DNA of 52,266 bases, taken from Methylobacter sp. BlB1 (GTDB taxonomy: Bacteria > Pseudomonadota > Gammaproteobacteria > Methylococcales > Methylomonadaceae). Shown here in pieces: positions 17,914 to 26,410 of the stretch (the first letter of the stretch is position 1; each line of letters begins with the position of its first letter). Where the stretch lies: NCBI RefSeq assembly GCF_015476545.1, contig NZ_JADMKV010000028.1:1-52266 (forward strand), written 5' to 3'. Below the pieces are notes generated by a model that was given only the letters and a program-made list of their open reading frames with translations, did no database searches and had not been told where the DNA came from. The position numbers were made by a program, and so were the translations under genes.

Positions 17914-18930
17914 GTGAGCAATAAACTGATCCATTTTTTCAACCTGACCGGCCTGACCTGGTTCGTACCGCTCATCAAAATAGCGGCCGGCGAGAATCCC
18001 GCGCGCCAAGCCCGCGAGCTCTGGCTGATAGCGGGCGTGCCGATCATCGCCTTTATTTTGTTCCTGGGCCTTTGGAGTTTCTCGGCCTCCAAGGTCAACA
18101 CCAGCCTGGGCGCCATTCCGGGCCCTGTCGCTGTCTGGCAGGAAATAGGCGGACTGGTGGAGGCGCATTATGCGGAACGGCAGAAAGAAGCCGCCTTTTA
18201 TCAGCGCCAGCAGGCCCGCAATGAAAAGCTGCTGGCCGAGGATCCGGACGCGCCCGTCAAAATCCGGCCTTACACCGGCAAACCCACCTATCTGGACCAG
18301 ATTTTCACGAGTCTCGGCACCGTTTTCACGGGCTTTGTCATCGCCACCTTGACCGCCATACCGCTCGGCATTTTATGCGGCATGAGCCCTATCTTCAACA
18401 CGGCGCTGAATCCCCTCATCCAGATCTTCAAGCCGGTATCGCCGCTGGCTTGGCTGCCTATCGTGACGCTGATCGTCAGCTCCGTTTACGTCACGACGGA
18501 CGATTCCTGGTTTGAAAAATCCTTCCTGACCTCGGCGATCACAGTCACGCTGTGCTCGCTATGGCCCACGCTGATCAACACGGCGGTCGGCGTCTCGTCC
18601 GTCGACCAGGACCTGATCAACGTCGGCAAAGTCCTGCGCCTGGATTGGCGCACGCAGATCAGAAAAATCATTCTGCCGTCCGCCCTACCCTATATTTTCA
18701 CCGGCATGCGGCTGTCGCTGGGCGTGGGCTGGATGGTGCTGATTGCCGCCGAAATGCTGGCGCAAAACCCGGGGCTCGGCAAATTCGTCTGGGATGAGTT
18801 CCAGAACGGCAGTTCCAACTCGCTCAGCCGGATCATGGTGGCTGTTTTTACGATCGGCATTATCGGCTTCATGCTCGATCGCATCATGCAGTCGTTGCAA
18901 AAAGTATTTTCCTTCGGCCAAACACGCTAA
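17914..18930 (+). CDS. nrtB: Nitrate ABC transporter permease
   Basis: A 338-residue inner-membrane permease of the BPD family (SsuC/NrtB type). An N-terminal hydrophobic segment is followed by a charged cytoplasmic-looking insertion (about 80-125), then five or so membrane segments and the EAA-like coupling loop in about residues 230-260 (NVGKVLRLDWRTQIRKIILPSALP). I chose the GTG at 17914 because aggaggt-like agggagg sits six bases before it; an ATG ten codons upstream lacks a site. The gene for the double ATPase starts 13 bases after its stop. Confidence 0.88.
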   Translation: MSNKLIHFFNLTGLTWFVPLIKIAAGENPARQARELWLIAGVPIIAFILFLGLWSFSASKVNTSLGAIPGPVAVWQEIGGLVEAHYAERQKEAAFYQRQQARNEKLLAEDPDAPVKIRPYTGKPTYLDQIFTSLGTVFTGFVIATLTAIPLGILCGMSPIFNTALNPLIQIFKPVSPLAWLPIVTLIVSSVYVTTDDSWFEKSFLTSAITVTLCSLWPTLINTAVGVSSVDQDLINVGKVLRLDWRTQIRKIILPSALPYIFTGMRLSLGVGWMVLIAAEMLAQNPGLGKFVWDEFQNGSSNSLSRIMVAVFTIGIIGFMLDRIMQSLQKVFSFGQTR

Positions 18931-18943
18931 TCGGGAGGCTGAC

Positions 18944-20695
18944 ATGTCCGCGATCAAATTAAAAATTGTTGCCAATGAACCCGCCCTTCAGCCACCTGCC
19001 CCGTGCAATGACGCGCTGGCGCCGCTGCTGGAATTAAAACAGGTCTGCAAGTCCTACGGTACAGGCCAGGATAAAGTTTCGGTCCTGAAAGATATCAACC
19101 TCGATATCAAAGCCGGCGAGTTTATTGCCATCGTCGGCTTTTCCGGCAGCGGCAAGACCACGCTGGTATCGACGATAGCCGGTTTAATCGAAGCCGACAG
19201 CGGCGATGTGCTGAAACGGGGGCAGCCCATCAAGGCGCCGGGGCCGGACCGCGGCGTCGTGTTTCAAAATTATTCGTTAATGCCGTGGCTGACGGTTTTC
19301 GAAAACGTGGCCCTGGCGGTCGACCAGATTTTTAAGGACTGGCCCTTGGCACAGCGCCGCGCGCATACCGAAAAATACGTGCGCATGGTTAATCTGGACG
19401 CCGCCATGAATAAGAAGCCGGCGGAACTGTCGGGCGGCATGCGCCAGCGCGTCAATGTCGCCCGTGCTCTGGCCGCCAATCCCGACATCCTGCTGCTGGA
19501 TGAGCCGCTCAGCGCCCTGGATGCGCTGACGCGCGGCCTGCTGCAGGACGAGATCCTGCAGATCTGGGAGCAGGACAAGAAAACCGTGATCCTGATCACC
19601 AATGACGTCGACGAAGCCATTTACATGGCCGACCGCGTCATCCCGCTTAATCCCGGCCCCGACGCCACGTTCGGGCCGGATTTCATCATCGACATCGAGC
19701 GTCCCAGAGACCGGACGGCCCTGAACCATAACGAGCGATTCAAGAAACTGCGCGCCGAAATCACGCAGTACCTGATGGCTGTCGGCATGAAAAAAAACCT
19801 GGACGCAGGCCGGGACAGCATCAGACTGCCCGACGTGCGGCCCAATACCCGCCACGACTGGCATCCGGACAATCCGGCCTTGAAAACCGGCCCCAGCAAT
19901 TCAAGCCGGCCGCGCTATCTGGAGTTTTCCCAACTGTCGAAAACCTACCCGACGCCCGACGGCAACAGCACCATCAAGGTCGTTGACGGCTTCGATATGA
20001 AAGTGAAAAAAGGCGAATTCATCTCGATCATCGGCCATTCGGGCTGCGGCAAGTCGACCGTTCTATCGATGACGGCCGGTTTGAACAGCGTCTCGGAAGG
20101 CGTCATCATCCTCGACAATAAAGAGATAGACGGCGCCGGCCCGGACCGCGGCGTGGTCTTCCAGTCGCCCAGCCTGTTCCCGTGGCTGACCGCCTTTGAA
20201 AATGTCGCGCTGGGGGTCGACAAAGTCTATCCGCACGCCTCAAAACCCGAACGTAGCGATATCGTCGAGTACTATCTGACCCGCGTCGGCCTGGCCGATT
20301 CGCTCCATAAAAAAGCCGCCGATCTGTCCAACGGCATGCGCCAACGGGTGGGCATCGCACGCGCTTTCGCCCTGTCGCCCAAGCTGCTGTTGCTGGATGA
20401 GCCCTTCGGCATGCTGGATTCCCTGACGCGCTGGGAGTTGCAGGAAGTTTTGATGGAAGTCTGGGAGCGCACGCAGGTAACGGCGCTCATGGTCACGCAC
20501 GATGTCGACGAAGCCATCCTGCTGGCCGACCGCGTAGTCATGATGACCAATGGCCCGCAGGCCCGGATCGGCAAGATTCAGGCTATCGATCTGCCCCGTC
20601 CGCGCACCCGCAAAGCCCTGCTCGAGCATGCCGATTACTATCAGTACCGCGAGAGCATCCTGTCATTTCTGGCCGAATGCGATCACACGCACTGA
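18944..20695 (+). CDS. Nitrate ABC transporter ATPase, two domains fused (NrtC-NrtD)
   Basis: A 583-residue protein holding two complete ABC ATPase units, about 29-280 and 325-580, equivalent to the NrtC and NrtD pair. Domain 1 has Walker A GFSGSGKTT (65-73), signature LSGGM (162-166), Walker B with DEP (186-188). Domain 2 has Walker A GHSGCGKST, a variant signature LSNGM and DEP. The switch histidine is present in domain 2 (THDVDEA) but is Asn220 in domain 1 (TNDVDEA), so the two sites are likely unequal. Cyanobacterial NrtC carries an extra NrtA-like domain, absent here. Start supported by gggagg seven bases upstream; the porin gene follows 12 bases after the stop. Confidence 0.9.
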   Translation: MSAIKLKIVANEPALQPPAPCNDALAPLLELKQVCKSYGTGQDKVSVLKDINLDIKAGEFIAIVGFSGSGKTTLVSTIAGLIEADSGDVLKRGQPIKAPGPDRGVVFQNYSLMPWLTVFENVALAVDQIFKDWPLAQRRAHTEKYVRMVNLDAAMNKKPAELSGGMRQRVNVARALAANPDILLLDEPLSALDALTRGLLQDEILQIWEQDKKTVILITNDVDEAIYMADRVIPLNPGPDATFGPDFIIDIERPRDRTALNHNERFKKLRAEITQYLMAVGMKKNLDAGRDSIRLPDVRPNTRHDWHPDNPALKTGPSNSSRPRYLEFSQLSKTYPTPDGNSTIKVVDGFDMKVKKGEFISIIGHSGCGKSTVLSMTAGLNSVSEGVIILDNKEIDGAGPDRGVVFQSPSLFPWLTAFENVALGVDKVYPHASKPERSDIVEYYLTRVGLADSLHKKAADLSNGMRQRVGIARAFALSPKLLLLDEPFGMLDSLTRWELQEVLMEVWERTQVTALMVTHDVDEAILLADRVVMMTNGPQARIGKIQAIDLPRPRTRKALLEHADYYQYRESILSFLAECDHTH

Positions 20696-20707
20696 CAAGG
20701 AGATTTT

Positions 20708-21961
20708 ATGCGACGAAAAATATCATCCGGTTGCCTCTCGTCCACCTTGTTGGCGTTGTCCGCAGCCGCCGGCCCGGCCCCGGCTGCCGGCCTGACCGAG
20801 TCGATTGAAGAGGCGCTTAGCTTCAATCGTCACGGCAAAAACGGCGCGGTGAAGCTTGACCTGAATTACCGCTATGAAAACGTCAATCAGGACAAAGGCC
20901 CAGGCAACCCGAAAACGGCCAATGCCAATACCGTGCGTTTAAGGCTGGGCTTGCTTTCGCCCGTTTTCCATGGCCTGCAAGGTTATGCTGAATACGAAGG
21001 CAACTATGTGCTGCAGAGCGATTACAACAACGGACTGGGCAACAAACCCGAGTTTTCAACCGTCGCCGATCCTGATGCCAGCGAACTCAACCAGCTCTGG
21101 ATCAGTTACGCCGGTATTCCCGGCACGCTTATCAAGGGCGGCCGCCAGCGCATCAAGCTCGACGATGACCGTTTTATCGGCAATGTCGGCTGGCGCCAGC
21201 TCGAAACAACCTATGACTCGGTATTGATCACGCACAACAGCCAGGCCCTGCCCGGATTGACCGTCAATGCCGGCTATATCGGCAACGTCAACACGGCCAC
21301 GAGCACGACCGAGAATATCAATGCCCCGATACTGAATATCAACTATAAAGTCGGCAATTACGGCAACCTGATCGGTTACGGCTACTGGCTGGGTTACACG
21401 GAGCAGGAGAACTATGCCAAGTCGAACCAGACTTACGGCCTGCGCTTCGATGGCAAATCAAAGATCAATGACCAGCTGACCGCGCTTTATACGGCCGAAT
21501 GGAGTTTGCAAAGAGACTATCGGCACAGCCCGGCCGATTACGAAGCCGGCCGCATCAATCTGATGGGCGGCTTGAATGCCTTTAACCTGATTACCGTTCG
21601 CGGCGCCATGGAACAGCTGAACGGCTATGGCGCCAACAAACGCTTCATTACGCCGCTGGGCACCAACCATGTCTTTCAAGGCTGGGCGGATCAATTCTTT
21701 GTCACGCCCAATGACGGCGTGCGCGATGTGTTCGCTACCTTGAGCACCGTCCTGGACCACGGCAGTCTGACGCTGACCGGCGTATTCCATGATTTCCACG
21801 ACGACACTGGTCGAGTTCATTACGGCAAGGAATGGAATTTCATGGCGGTCAAGACATTCGGCAAGCATTATGCGTTAATGGCCAAATACGCTTATTACGA
21901 TGCCGATCAGTTTTCAACCGATACCCAGAAAATCTGGATGCAGGTTAATGTCAATTTTTAA
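20708..21961 (+). CDS. Outer-membrane porin of the alginate-export family, likely for nitrate
   Basis: A 417-residue protein with a signal peptide (about 1-27) and repeated amphipathic strands, ending in MQVNVNF with the terminal phenylalanine needed for barrel assembly. The strand pattern (VKLDLNYRYENVNQD, TVRLRLGLLSP, YAEYEGNYV, IKGGRQRIKLDDDRFIGNVGWRQ) matches the alginate_exp/AlgE-like barrels that are often encoded beside metabolite operons unrelated to alginate. Location 12 bases behind the nrt ATPase suggests nitrate or another small anion crosses it. Start supported by aaggaga before the ATG. No alginate genes are seen. Confidence 0.8.
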   Translation: MRRKISSGCLSSTLLALSAAAGPAPAAGLTESIEEALSFNRHGKNGAVKLDLNYRYENVNQDKGPGNPKTANANTVRLRLGLLSPVFHGLQGYAEYEGNYVLQSDYNNGLGNKPEFSTVADPDASELNQLWISYAGIPGTLIKGGRQRIKLDDDRFIGNVGWRQLETTYDSVLITHNSQALPGLTVNAGYIGNVNTATSTTENINAPILNINYKVGNYGNLIGYGYWLGYTEQENYAKSNQTYGLRFDGKSKINDQLTALYTAEWSLQRDYRHSPADYEAGRINLMGGLNAFNLITVRGAMEQLNGYGANKRFITPLGTNHVFQGWADQFFVTPNDGVRDVFATLSTVLDHGSLTLTGVFHDFHDDTGRVHYGKEWNFMAVKTFGKHYALMAKYAYYDADQFSTDTQKIWMQVNVNF

Positions 21962-22790
21962 TTGGCGTTCGACTGGATCGCTCTGGATAAAGGCTCAAGC
22001 TGGCTACCGTCACCTGAGAAAACTGCAAATCCGCCAACGTTCATGCTGATCGCGCGCGCAGCATAAACCAGCCAATCCGTAACAGGGTTGGCGGGTCTAC
22101 GCTGCTTGCTGAATACAAAAGGCCAGTTATCCACAAAATCTGTGGATAAACTTGTCATCAACTCACACTAATGATGGGTAAGTTTTTGTAAATTATAGAG
22201 TTTGGTTAAATTGTCCAAAAAATAGCCAGACTTTGAATCAATGCCGGAAGCGGGTTAAAACGCAGCATCAATTCAAAGCGAGGGCGAATTGGCAGCATAA
22301 TCAGCCGATTGCACCCAATTATCTGATCGGCAATTCGATGTAAGTTAGCCTAACCGAGCCGGTATCGGCGGCATCGCTTACCTTTCTGCCGAAAAGGATC
22401 GATTGTGCTTAGCCGGCGATTGACCTGTATTCCCGGCAGGCGGTTATCTGGTTGATTACCCACGGGCCTGGCACATGCAAGTCAGGTAGTGAACAATGCG
22501 CTAATGATGTCCGTTTGTTGGTGGAGACCGGTTAAGGGCTTGTTGCATAGCGATCGAAGCAGCCATATATATCGAAAGCCGCTGGCGCTATTAAAGCAGC
22601 ACGGCTGTTAATTTGTAAAACTTTGAACTTGGCATGGCAGTTCTAAATACTGGTTGGGATTGAACCCCATGTTGACTGGCTCAAATCGGCCAAATAAGAG
22701 ACAGACGCCGGTTTCAAGCGAATGGCAGGTTAGTCTTGAAAGCGGTCATTCAGTAGGTAACAATAAACGAAAAGTCGGACGGATGAAATT
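21962..22790. other. Gene-poor accessory stretch
   Basis: About 830 bases with no convincing gene. It contains the inverted DnaA boxes at 22127-22149 and otherwise mixed sequence without clear repeats or transposase homology that I can read. Confidence 0.4.
22127..22149. promoter_or_regulatory. Inverted pair of consensus DnaA boxes
   Basis: ttatccaca (22127-22135) and its perfect reverse complement tgtggataa (22141-22149) are separated by five bases. Both match the strict E. coli DnaA box. No dnaA, dnaN or other origin gene is nearby and no AT-rich unwinding region with 13-mers is evident, so a replication origin is unlikely; a DnaA-titrating or regulatory site, or chance, remains. Confidence 0.5.
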
Positions 22791-22877
22791 TAATAACGTC
22801 ACGCATCACTGACAGCAAGAGGCTGCGCGAGAAATGAGCGAAGCTTCTTGCTGTCCGAGTGCATGCGATTGTTAGGT
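22791..22877 (-). other. attC-like site of an integron cassette
   Basis: On the minus strand the site opens with acctaac (22877-22871), an exact RYYYAAC box, and closes with gtt (22797-22795). Between them cgcat/atgcg, cact/agtg and gacagcaaga/tcttgctgtc pair in order, leaving a single bulged G and a CG bulge on one side only, as the extrahelical bases of attC sites do. The length is 87 bases, within the attC range. It lies 37 bases after the stop of the gene at 22915-23526, where a cassette attC belongs. The last box reads gttatta, not a full GTTRRRY. Confidence 0.6.
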
Positions 22878-22914
22878 GCCTGTATGCACAAGCAAGACAA
22901 TTTCGTTGCCCAAT

Positions 22915-23526
22915 CTAAATTGTCTTTAGATATGCGTTGTAAATCAGATAATCATCTTGTGTAAACGCATTCTGATCAAAAAACTGGAACCCAAACTCTT
23001 TGTAGCTGATATTTGTTCGGTTGTACAATTCATTGTCGGTTGTCGACCAGGTTCCTATGTACTCCTCGTTATCTGGATTGAACATTTTGAATTGGGTCTG
23101 AGCCCAGTCCTTCGCAGTCATTTTGTCATAGCTATCATAGAGCTTACAGGCACCTGTAGTGTTTCTCCAGTTAAAGTACAATTGCGCACTACCGATGGTC
23201 GCATTGAGGACTAGGTTGCCAACTGAGTCCTGATACAGCTTCCAGCGAACCGCCCCTTCTGTTGTGCTCTTGGTTGCATACAGCCACTTATCGTCCGAAT
23301 CAACATAAACGTACATGCTCGCACCATAGTTGTATAGGAAGCCTACGAAAGTTGCTCCAGTCGCTAATAGGGGCGCGGTAAGCCAGTTCATCGGTAGGGT
23401 TGGGTAAAGGCCTGCCAATTCCAAATCGAGCTCCGAATAAAGATTCTCATCGGGCTTGGCAGTGGAAGCTCTTAATTCTTTGACTTTGTTTAACACCCGT
23501 TCTCTGTTGACGATAGATGATGACAT
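22915..23526 (-). CDS. Unknown AT-rich protein, probable integron cassette cargo
   Basis: A 203-residue protein that I do not recognise. There is no classical signal peptide; a short hydrophobic stretch (LTAPLLATGATFVGFLY) lies near 49-65, followed by aromatic-rich, strand-like repeats (YVYVDSDDKWLYATKS, WKLYQDSVGNLVLNAT) that look like a beta-trefoil or lectin-like fold, which is only an impression. The gene is visibly AT-richer than its neighbours. It has a good ribosome site (gaaggga before the ATG) and is followed by the attC-like site, the arrangement of a cassette gene. No integrase gene is in the window. Confidence 0.65.
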   Translation of the reverse strand: MSSSIVNRERVLNKVKELRASTAKPDENLYSELDLELAGLYPTLPMNWLTAPLLATGATFVGFLYNYGASMYVYVDSDDKWLYATKSTTEGAVRWKLYQDSVGNLVLNATIGSAQLYFNWRNTTGACKLYDSYDKMTAKDWAQTQFKMFNPDNEEYIGTWSTTDNELYNRTNISYKEFGFQFFDQNAFTQDDYLIYNAYLKTI

Positions 23527-23860
23527 AATTTTCCCTTCTTCTTGTTGTTTACTTATTAGTTTAAAACCTTTTCACTATGCGATTGATATGCGCAATTTTT
23601 TTGCACCTAATGCGGAAGCTCACCCTCAGCGGCTAATCCGCTGTGAACTGATTGCCGACCACCTGACGACGCGGCATCCGTTTCGGTGATTGAGGCATAA
23701 TAAATAATTATATGGCTCTCATATATCATGTCTGATTATCACACTCTAATCAACAGGCTCAGTACATTTATTCAGAACGTTAACTGCGTATCTTCCAGTG
23801 TCGAATGATATACGGCCTCTTCTTATCTTAGCGACTGCCTGATATCCGGCATTAACCAGC
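23527..23860. other. Non-coding stretch upstream of the cassette-like gene
   Basis: No supported gene. On the minus strand ttaggtgc (about 23612-23605) repeats the sequence beside the attC-like site and could mark the other edge of the cassette; the base before it is A, not the expected G. A small hairpin agcgg/ccgct is close by. Confidence 0.3.
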
Positions 23861-23865
23861 CACTG

Positions 23866-23955
23866 CGGCTGGACGGGGCATATTGCCCCGCCAAAGCGTT
23901 TGGCGTTGGTTAAGCATAGATTCTGAATTCAAACATTGCAGAAACATTAGGGAGG
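23866..23955 (+). repeat. Dispersed repeat, family A, copy 2
   Basis: Starts ctgcggctggacggggcata, with the hairpin ggggcatattgcccc, then tttggcgttggttaagc and attgcagaaacattaggg. The closing hairpin is missing, replaced after 23955 by unrelated sequence. It is followed within 110 bases by copy 3. Confidence 0.65.
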
Positions 23956-24063
23956 CCAGCTTGTAGAATGCTCTGAACGCAGTAATGCGCATCGATCGTG
24001 AACGATGCGGTTCGTGCCTCACCGCATCCTACCGCGCTCAATGCTGGAAGAGGGTTTAAACTT

Positions 24064-24180
24064 TGCGGCTGGACGGGGCATATTGCCCCGTCCATAACAT
24101 TTGGCGTTGGTTAAGCGTAGCTTCTGAGCTCAAACATTGCAGAAACATTAAGGATGGGCGTATACCATCCCGCTTCAGAG
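24064..24180 (+). repeat. Dispersed repeat, family A, copy 3
   Basis: Begins tgcggctggacggggcatat, with gacggggcatattgccccgtc as a perfect hairpin, the conserved tail tttggcgttggttaagcg and attgcagaaacatta, and a closing stem ggatgggcgtataccatcc. It abuts the IS630 fragment at 24190. Confidence 0.65.
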
Positions 24181-24189
24181 ATCATTTTC

Positions 24190-24237
24190 ATCCCTACGAA
24201 TGTCTGAACTTTTTCAAGCATTCAGGCTATGTTTCTG
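24190..24237 (+). pseudogene. IS630-type transposase C-terminal fragment
   Basis: The frame ending in YECLNFFKHSGYVSD and a stop matches the C-terminal tail of IS630-family transposases (typically NFF..CGY). Nearly the same bases, attcaggctatgtttctga, recur in the longer IS630 remnant near 52081-52100. Only this tail remains. Confidence 0.5.
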
Positions 24238-24272
24238 ACTAAAAAATAAAGACTCCAGTTCAGCGCCTCCTA

Positions 24273-25664
24273 TCAGCAGGAGTTCGGCGTGACTTTGATC
24301 ACAAATGTCACGTCGAATGCGCCGCGGTGGTCTCGCACCGACCAAGACCGTGCTATTCCCGGCACCGGTACGAGAAGAGTGGCACCCTTGATGCCCGCGG
24401 GCATCAGTGCTGCGATAATGCTCTCGCTTGTGTTACCGCAGATCTTCAGGGTTTTCGTGGCCTGACGCGCAACGGTTGCGCGCGCGGAGCTGGTAAAGTC
24501 GCTGCGGAATACCACGAACGGCACGTTTGATGGTGCGTTTCTCCCCGGTGTTGCCGAGATCTCAACCAGGTGTCGCCGGGCCGCGCCGCGTTCGCAAGGG
24601 GTACCCGGAATATGGGGCGTGTTTACTCCTGCGTCTGTTCCGACCCATGTTGCCAACAGGCGACTAGGGGCCACAAAGGTCGGGTCCATAACTCGAGAGA
24701 GATGCAAGAGCCGGCACCATTCATGCCGAGTCTGGAGCCTGGCGTGATGCCGGGCGTCAAACCAATCACCTCCCCCGCCGCCATCAAGGTTCAAGTACCC
24801 CGCCCCGTCAAAAGTACGCTTGCTCGTGCCCGCGCTGCGCTTATCTCCATGACGCAGGCAGACGTTGTCGGGACTATCGATGTCGCAGTTGCCTCCAACG
24901 GGCGGGCACAGCTGATCACCTGGATGGCGGGGCGCCGCCGAAGTCATCAGGCCGCGAAGCTGCCGCCCATCGGCAATGGTGCCGGACGAGCCGACCACGG
25001 TCCTGTCGACAATAGAACCGTCCTCCGATGCTGCAAAAATCCGCCGATCTTGGACGATAGGCACCGCAGACGAGACGCGGCCGTTGGCGTCAGCAGGCAA
25101 GCGTACACTGACACCTGCTGGAGGATCGCCTTCGATGACCACAACGTCATCGAACAGGATCGAATATGGCGCTGGCAGTGCCCATAAGCCCAGGCTCGAA
25201 TCAAAAAGACGACCGCGGATACCCAGTCCTTGAGGCGGCGTGGGGATCCAGTTCGAATGTGAATAGAAGTCCTGGACGCCATGCAAGATATGGCCGAACA
25301 GGCGGGCAGCTCGATTGGGATCTGCTGCCTGCGGTTCGCGCAAGGCCTCTACCACTTGCCTGTATCTTGCGTTGATGTAGGTGGCGCTATCGCGGAAGCG
25401 GCAGTTCTGTGCGTGACGTTCGGCAAGATCCGCCGCGTCGCCCTCGTCCTCGTCGAGGTTGCCCGCGACGATCGCATTGAGAATGCCGGAGGTCATGAAT
25501 GGAAACGCGTTCCGCGTGATCCGCTCGTGAATCTCCGAAAAAAGGCCGTCAGTGCCAAAGGCCAACGCCGGCCGTGTAGTCGCGATGATCGTCACTGTGA
25601 GAGACGCACTGCAAAGAGCGGCAAGCATCAGCCAGCGTAACGCTCGTTTAAATTTTGAGCCCAT
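24273..25664 (-). CDS. Het-C-like exported protein
   Basis: A 463-residue protein with a signal peptide (about 1-37, ending ALA before FG) and a Het-C type helical domain at about 45-150, with the hallmark LFGHILHGVQDFYSHSNWI (histidines and Asp typical of this phospholipase C-like fold). Het-C was named for fungal heterokaryon incompatibility; bacterial members are secreted proteins of unknown substrate, with predicted zinc-dependent hydrolase chemistry. The reading frame continues upstream to 25874 and adds a second signal peptide and an unrelated segment. I start at 25664, where aaggaaggg precedes the ATG and a proper signal peptide begins. Its neighbours are repeats; it is probably an acquired gene. 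Confidence 0.65.
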   Translation of the reverse strand: MGSKFKRALRWLMLAALCSASLTVTIIATTRPALAFGTDGLFSEIHERITRNAFPFMTSGILNAIVAGNLDEDEGDAADLAERHAQNCRFRDSATYINARYRQVVEALREPQAADPNRAARLFGHILHGVQDFYSHSNWIPTPPQGLGIRGRLFDSSLGLWALPAPYSILFDDVVVIEGDPPAGVSVRLPADANGRVSSAVPIVQDRRIFAASEDGSIVDRTVVGSSGTIADGRQLRGLMTSAAPRHPGDQLCPPVGGNCDIDSPDNVCLRHGDKRSAGTSKRTFDGAGYLNLDGGGGGDWFDARHHARLQTRHEWCRLLHLSRVMDPTFVAPSRLLATWVGTDAGVNTPHIPGTPCERGAARRHLVEISATPGRNAPSNVPFVVFRSDFTSSARATVARQATKTLKICGNTSESIIAALMPAGIKGATLLVPVPGIARSWSVRDHRGAFDVTFVIKVTPNSC

Positions 25665-25874
25665 TCCCTTCCTTCTGTTCCTCGTGAACAGGTCCCAGAA
25701 CCCGCGCGTGACCTTATAGCCTTTCGCCTCGAGGTCGGATTGAAGATTCTGGACCTTGTGCCCGAGCGATTCAGGGAGTTGATGGGAAGTATTCGACCCA
25801 TTATTTGAGTGGCTCATCGCAGGTGTGGAAACGATCATTTCAATGAGCACAAACCAAAGCAGGCGTAATCTCAT
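25665..25874 (-). pseudogene. 5' remnant of a second exported protein, fused in frame to the Het-C gene
   Basis: The 70 codons upstream of the Het-C start encode their own signal peptide (MRLRLLWFVLIEMIVSTPAM) and a helical segment (LGHKVQNLQSDLEAKGYKV, then TRGFWDLFT). This looks like the beginning of a different exported protein that has lost its remainder and now runs into the Het-C gene without a stop. A true double-leader protein would be abnormal. Confidence 0.4.
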
Positions 25875-26410
25875 AAGTCCTCCTCGACCATGATGGTTGA
25901 AGTGAAATGGAGCGCGGTGAGAAACGCTTGCGTTATTGATATGAACAAGCGTTTGACAAGATCAGGTCTTGCATCAGCATAGTTTTATGCTGCCATGATC
26001 GGCTTGTTGCAAGACGTGACTCATTTGTTCCGCTTTCGTTCCGCGAGCATAGATAGGATCACTTTTTAACTGACCCGAATCAATAAGCTGAGGAGAGTTC
26101 TTGTACCCTCTCGCGATTTTTCTTGCTTGATGCGAAGCCACGCTCATGAAGGTTTGCTGACACCCACTTTGAAAAGTGGCACTATTTCTGACCTCATGCT
26201 GGTCTCCGAAAAAGACTCCACAATCCCATCCATCATGGCTTTCTTCCACTGTTTTAAAAATGTGGAAGATTATCGCTTATAGTCGGAATGATTTTAATGC
26301 ATAACCACTGATTGGAAGGCTGATTTGGCTCGCGCTGAAACAATCAACGTCCGATAGAGTTGAGGCTAATTTTATATATTGCCGGATCAAGTCCAGATTT
26401 CTACAGTTAA
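25875..26410. other. Stretch between Het-C gene and bstC
   Basis: An open frame for 91 residues exists on the minus strand (25974-26249), but its composition is unconvincing and it has no good ribosome site, so I do not call a gene. No terminator for the bst operon is clear after its stop at 26411. Confidence 0.3.

Noticed and set aside
22127-22149. Chromosomal replication origin
   Set aside because: Only two boxes, no dnaA, dnaN, gidA or rpmH neighbours and no clear AT-rich unwinding region.
25974-26249. A 91-residue gene between Het-C and bstC
   Set aside because: No ribosome site, no recognisable domain, and composition not like neighbouring genes.
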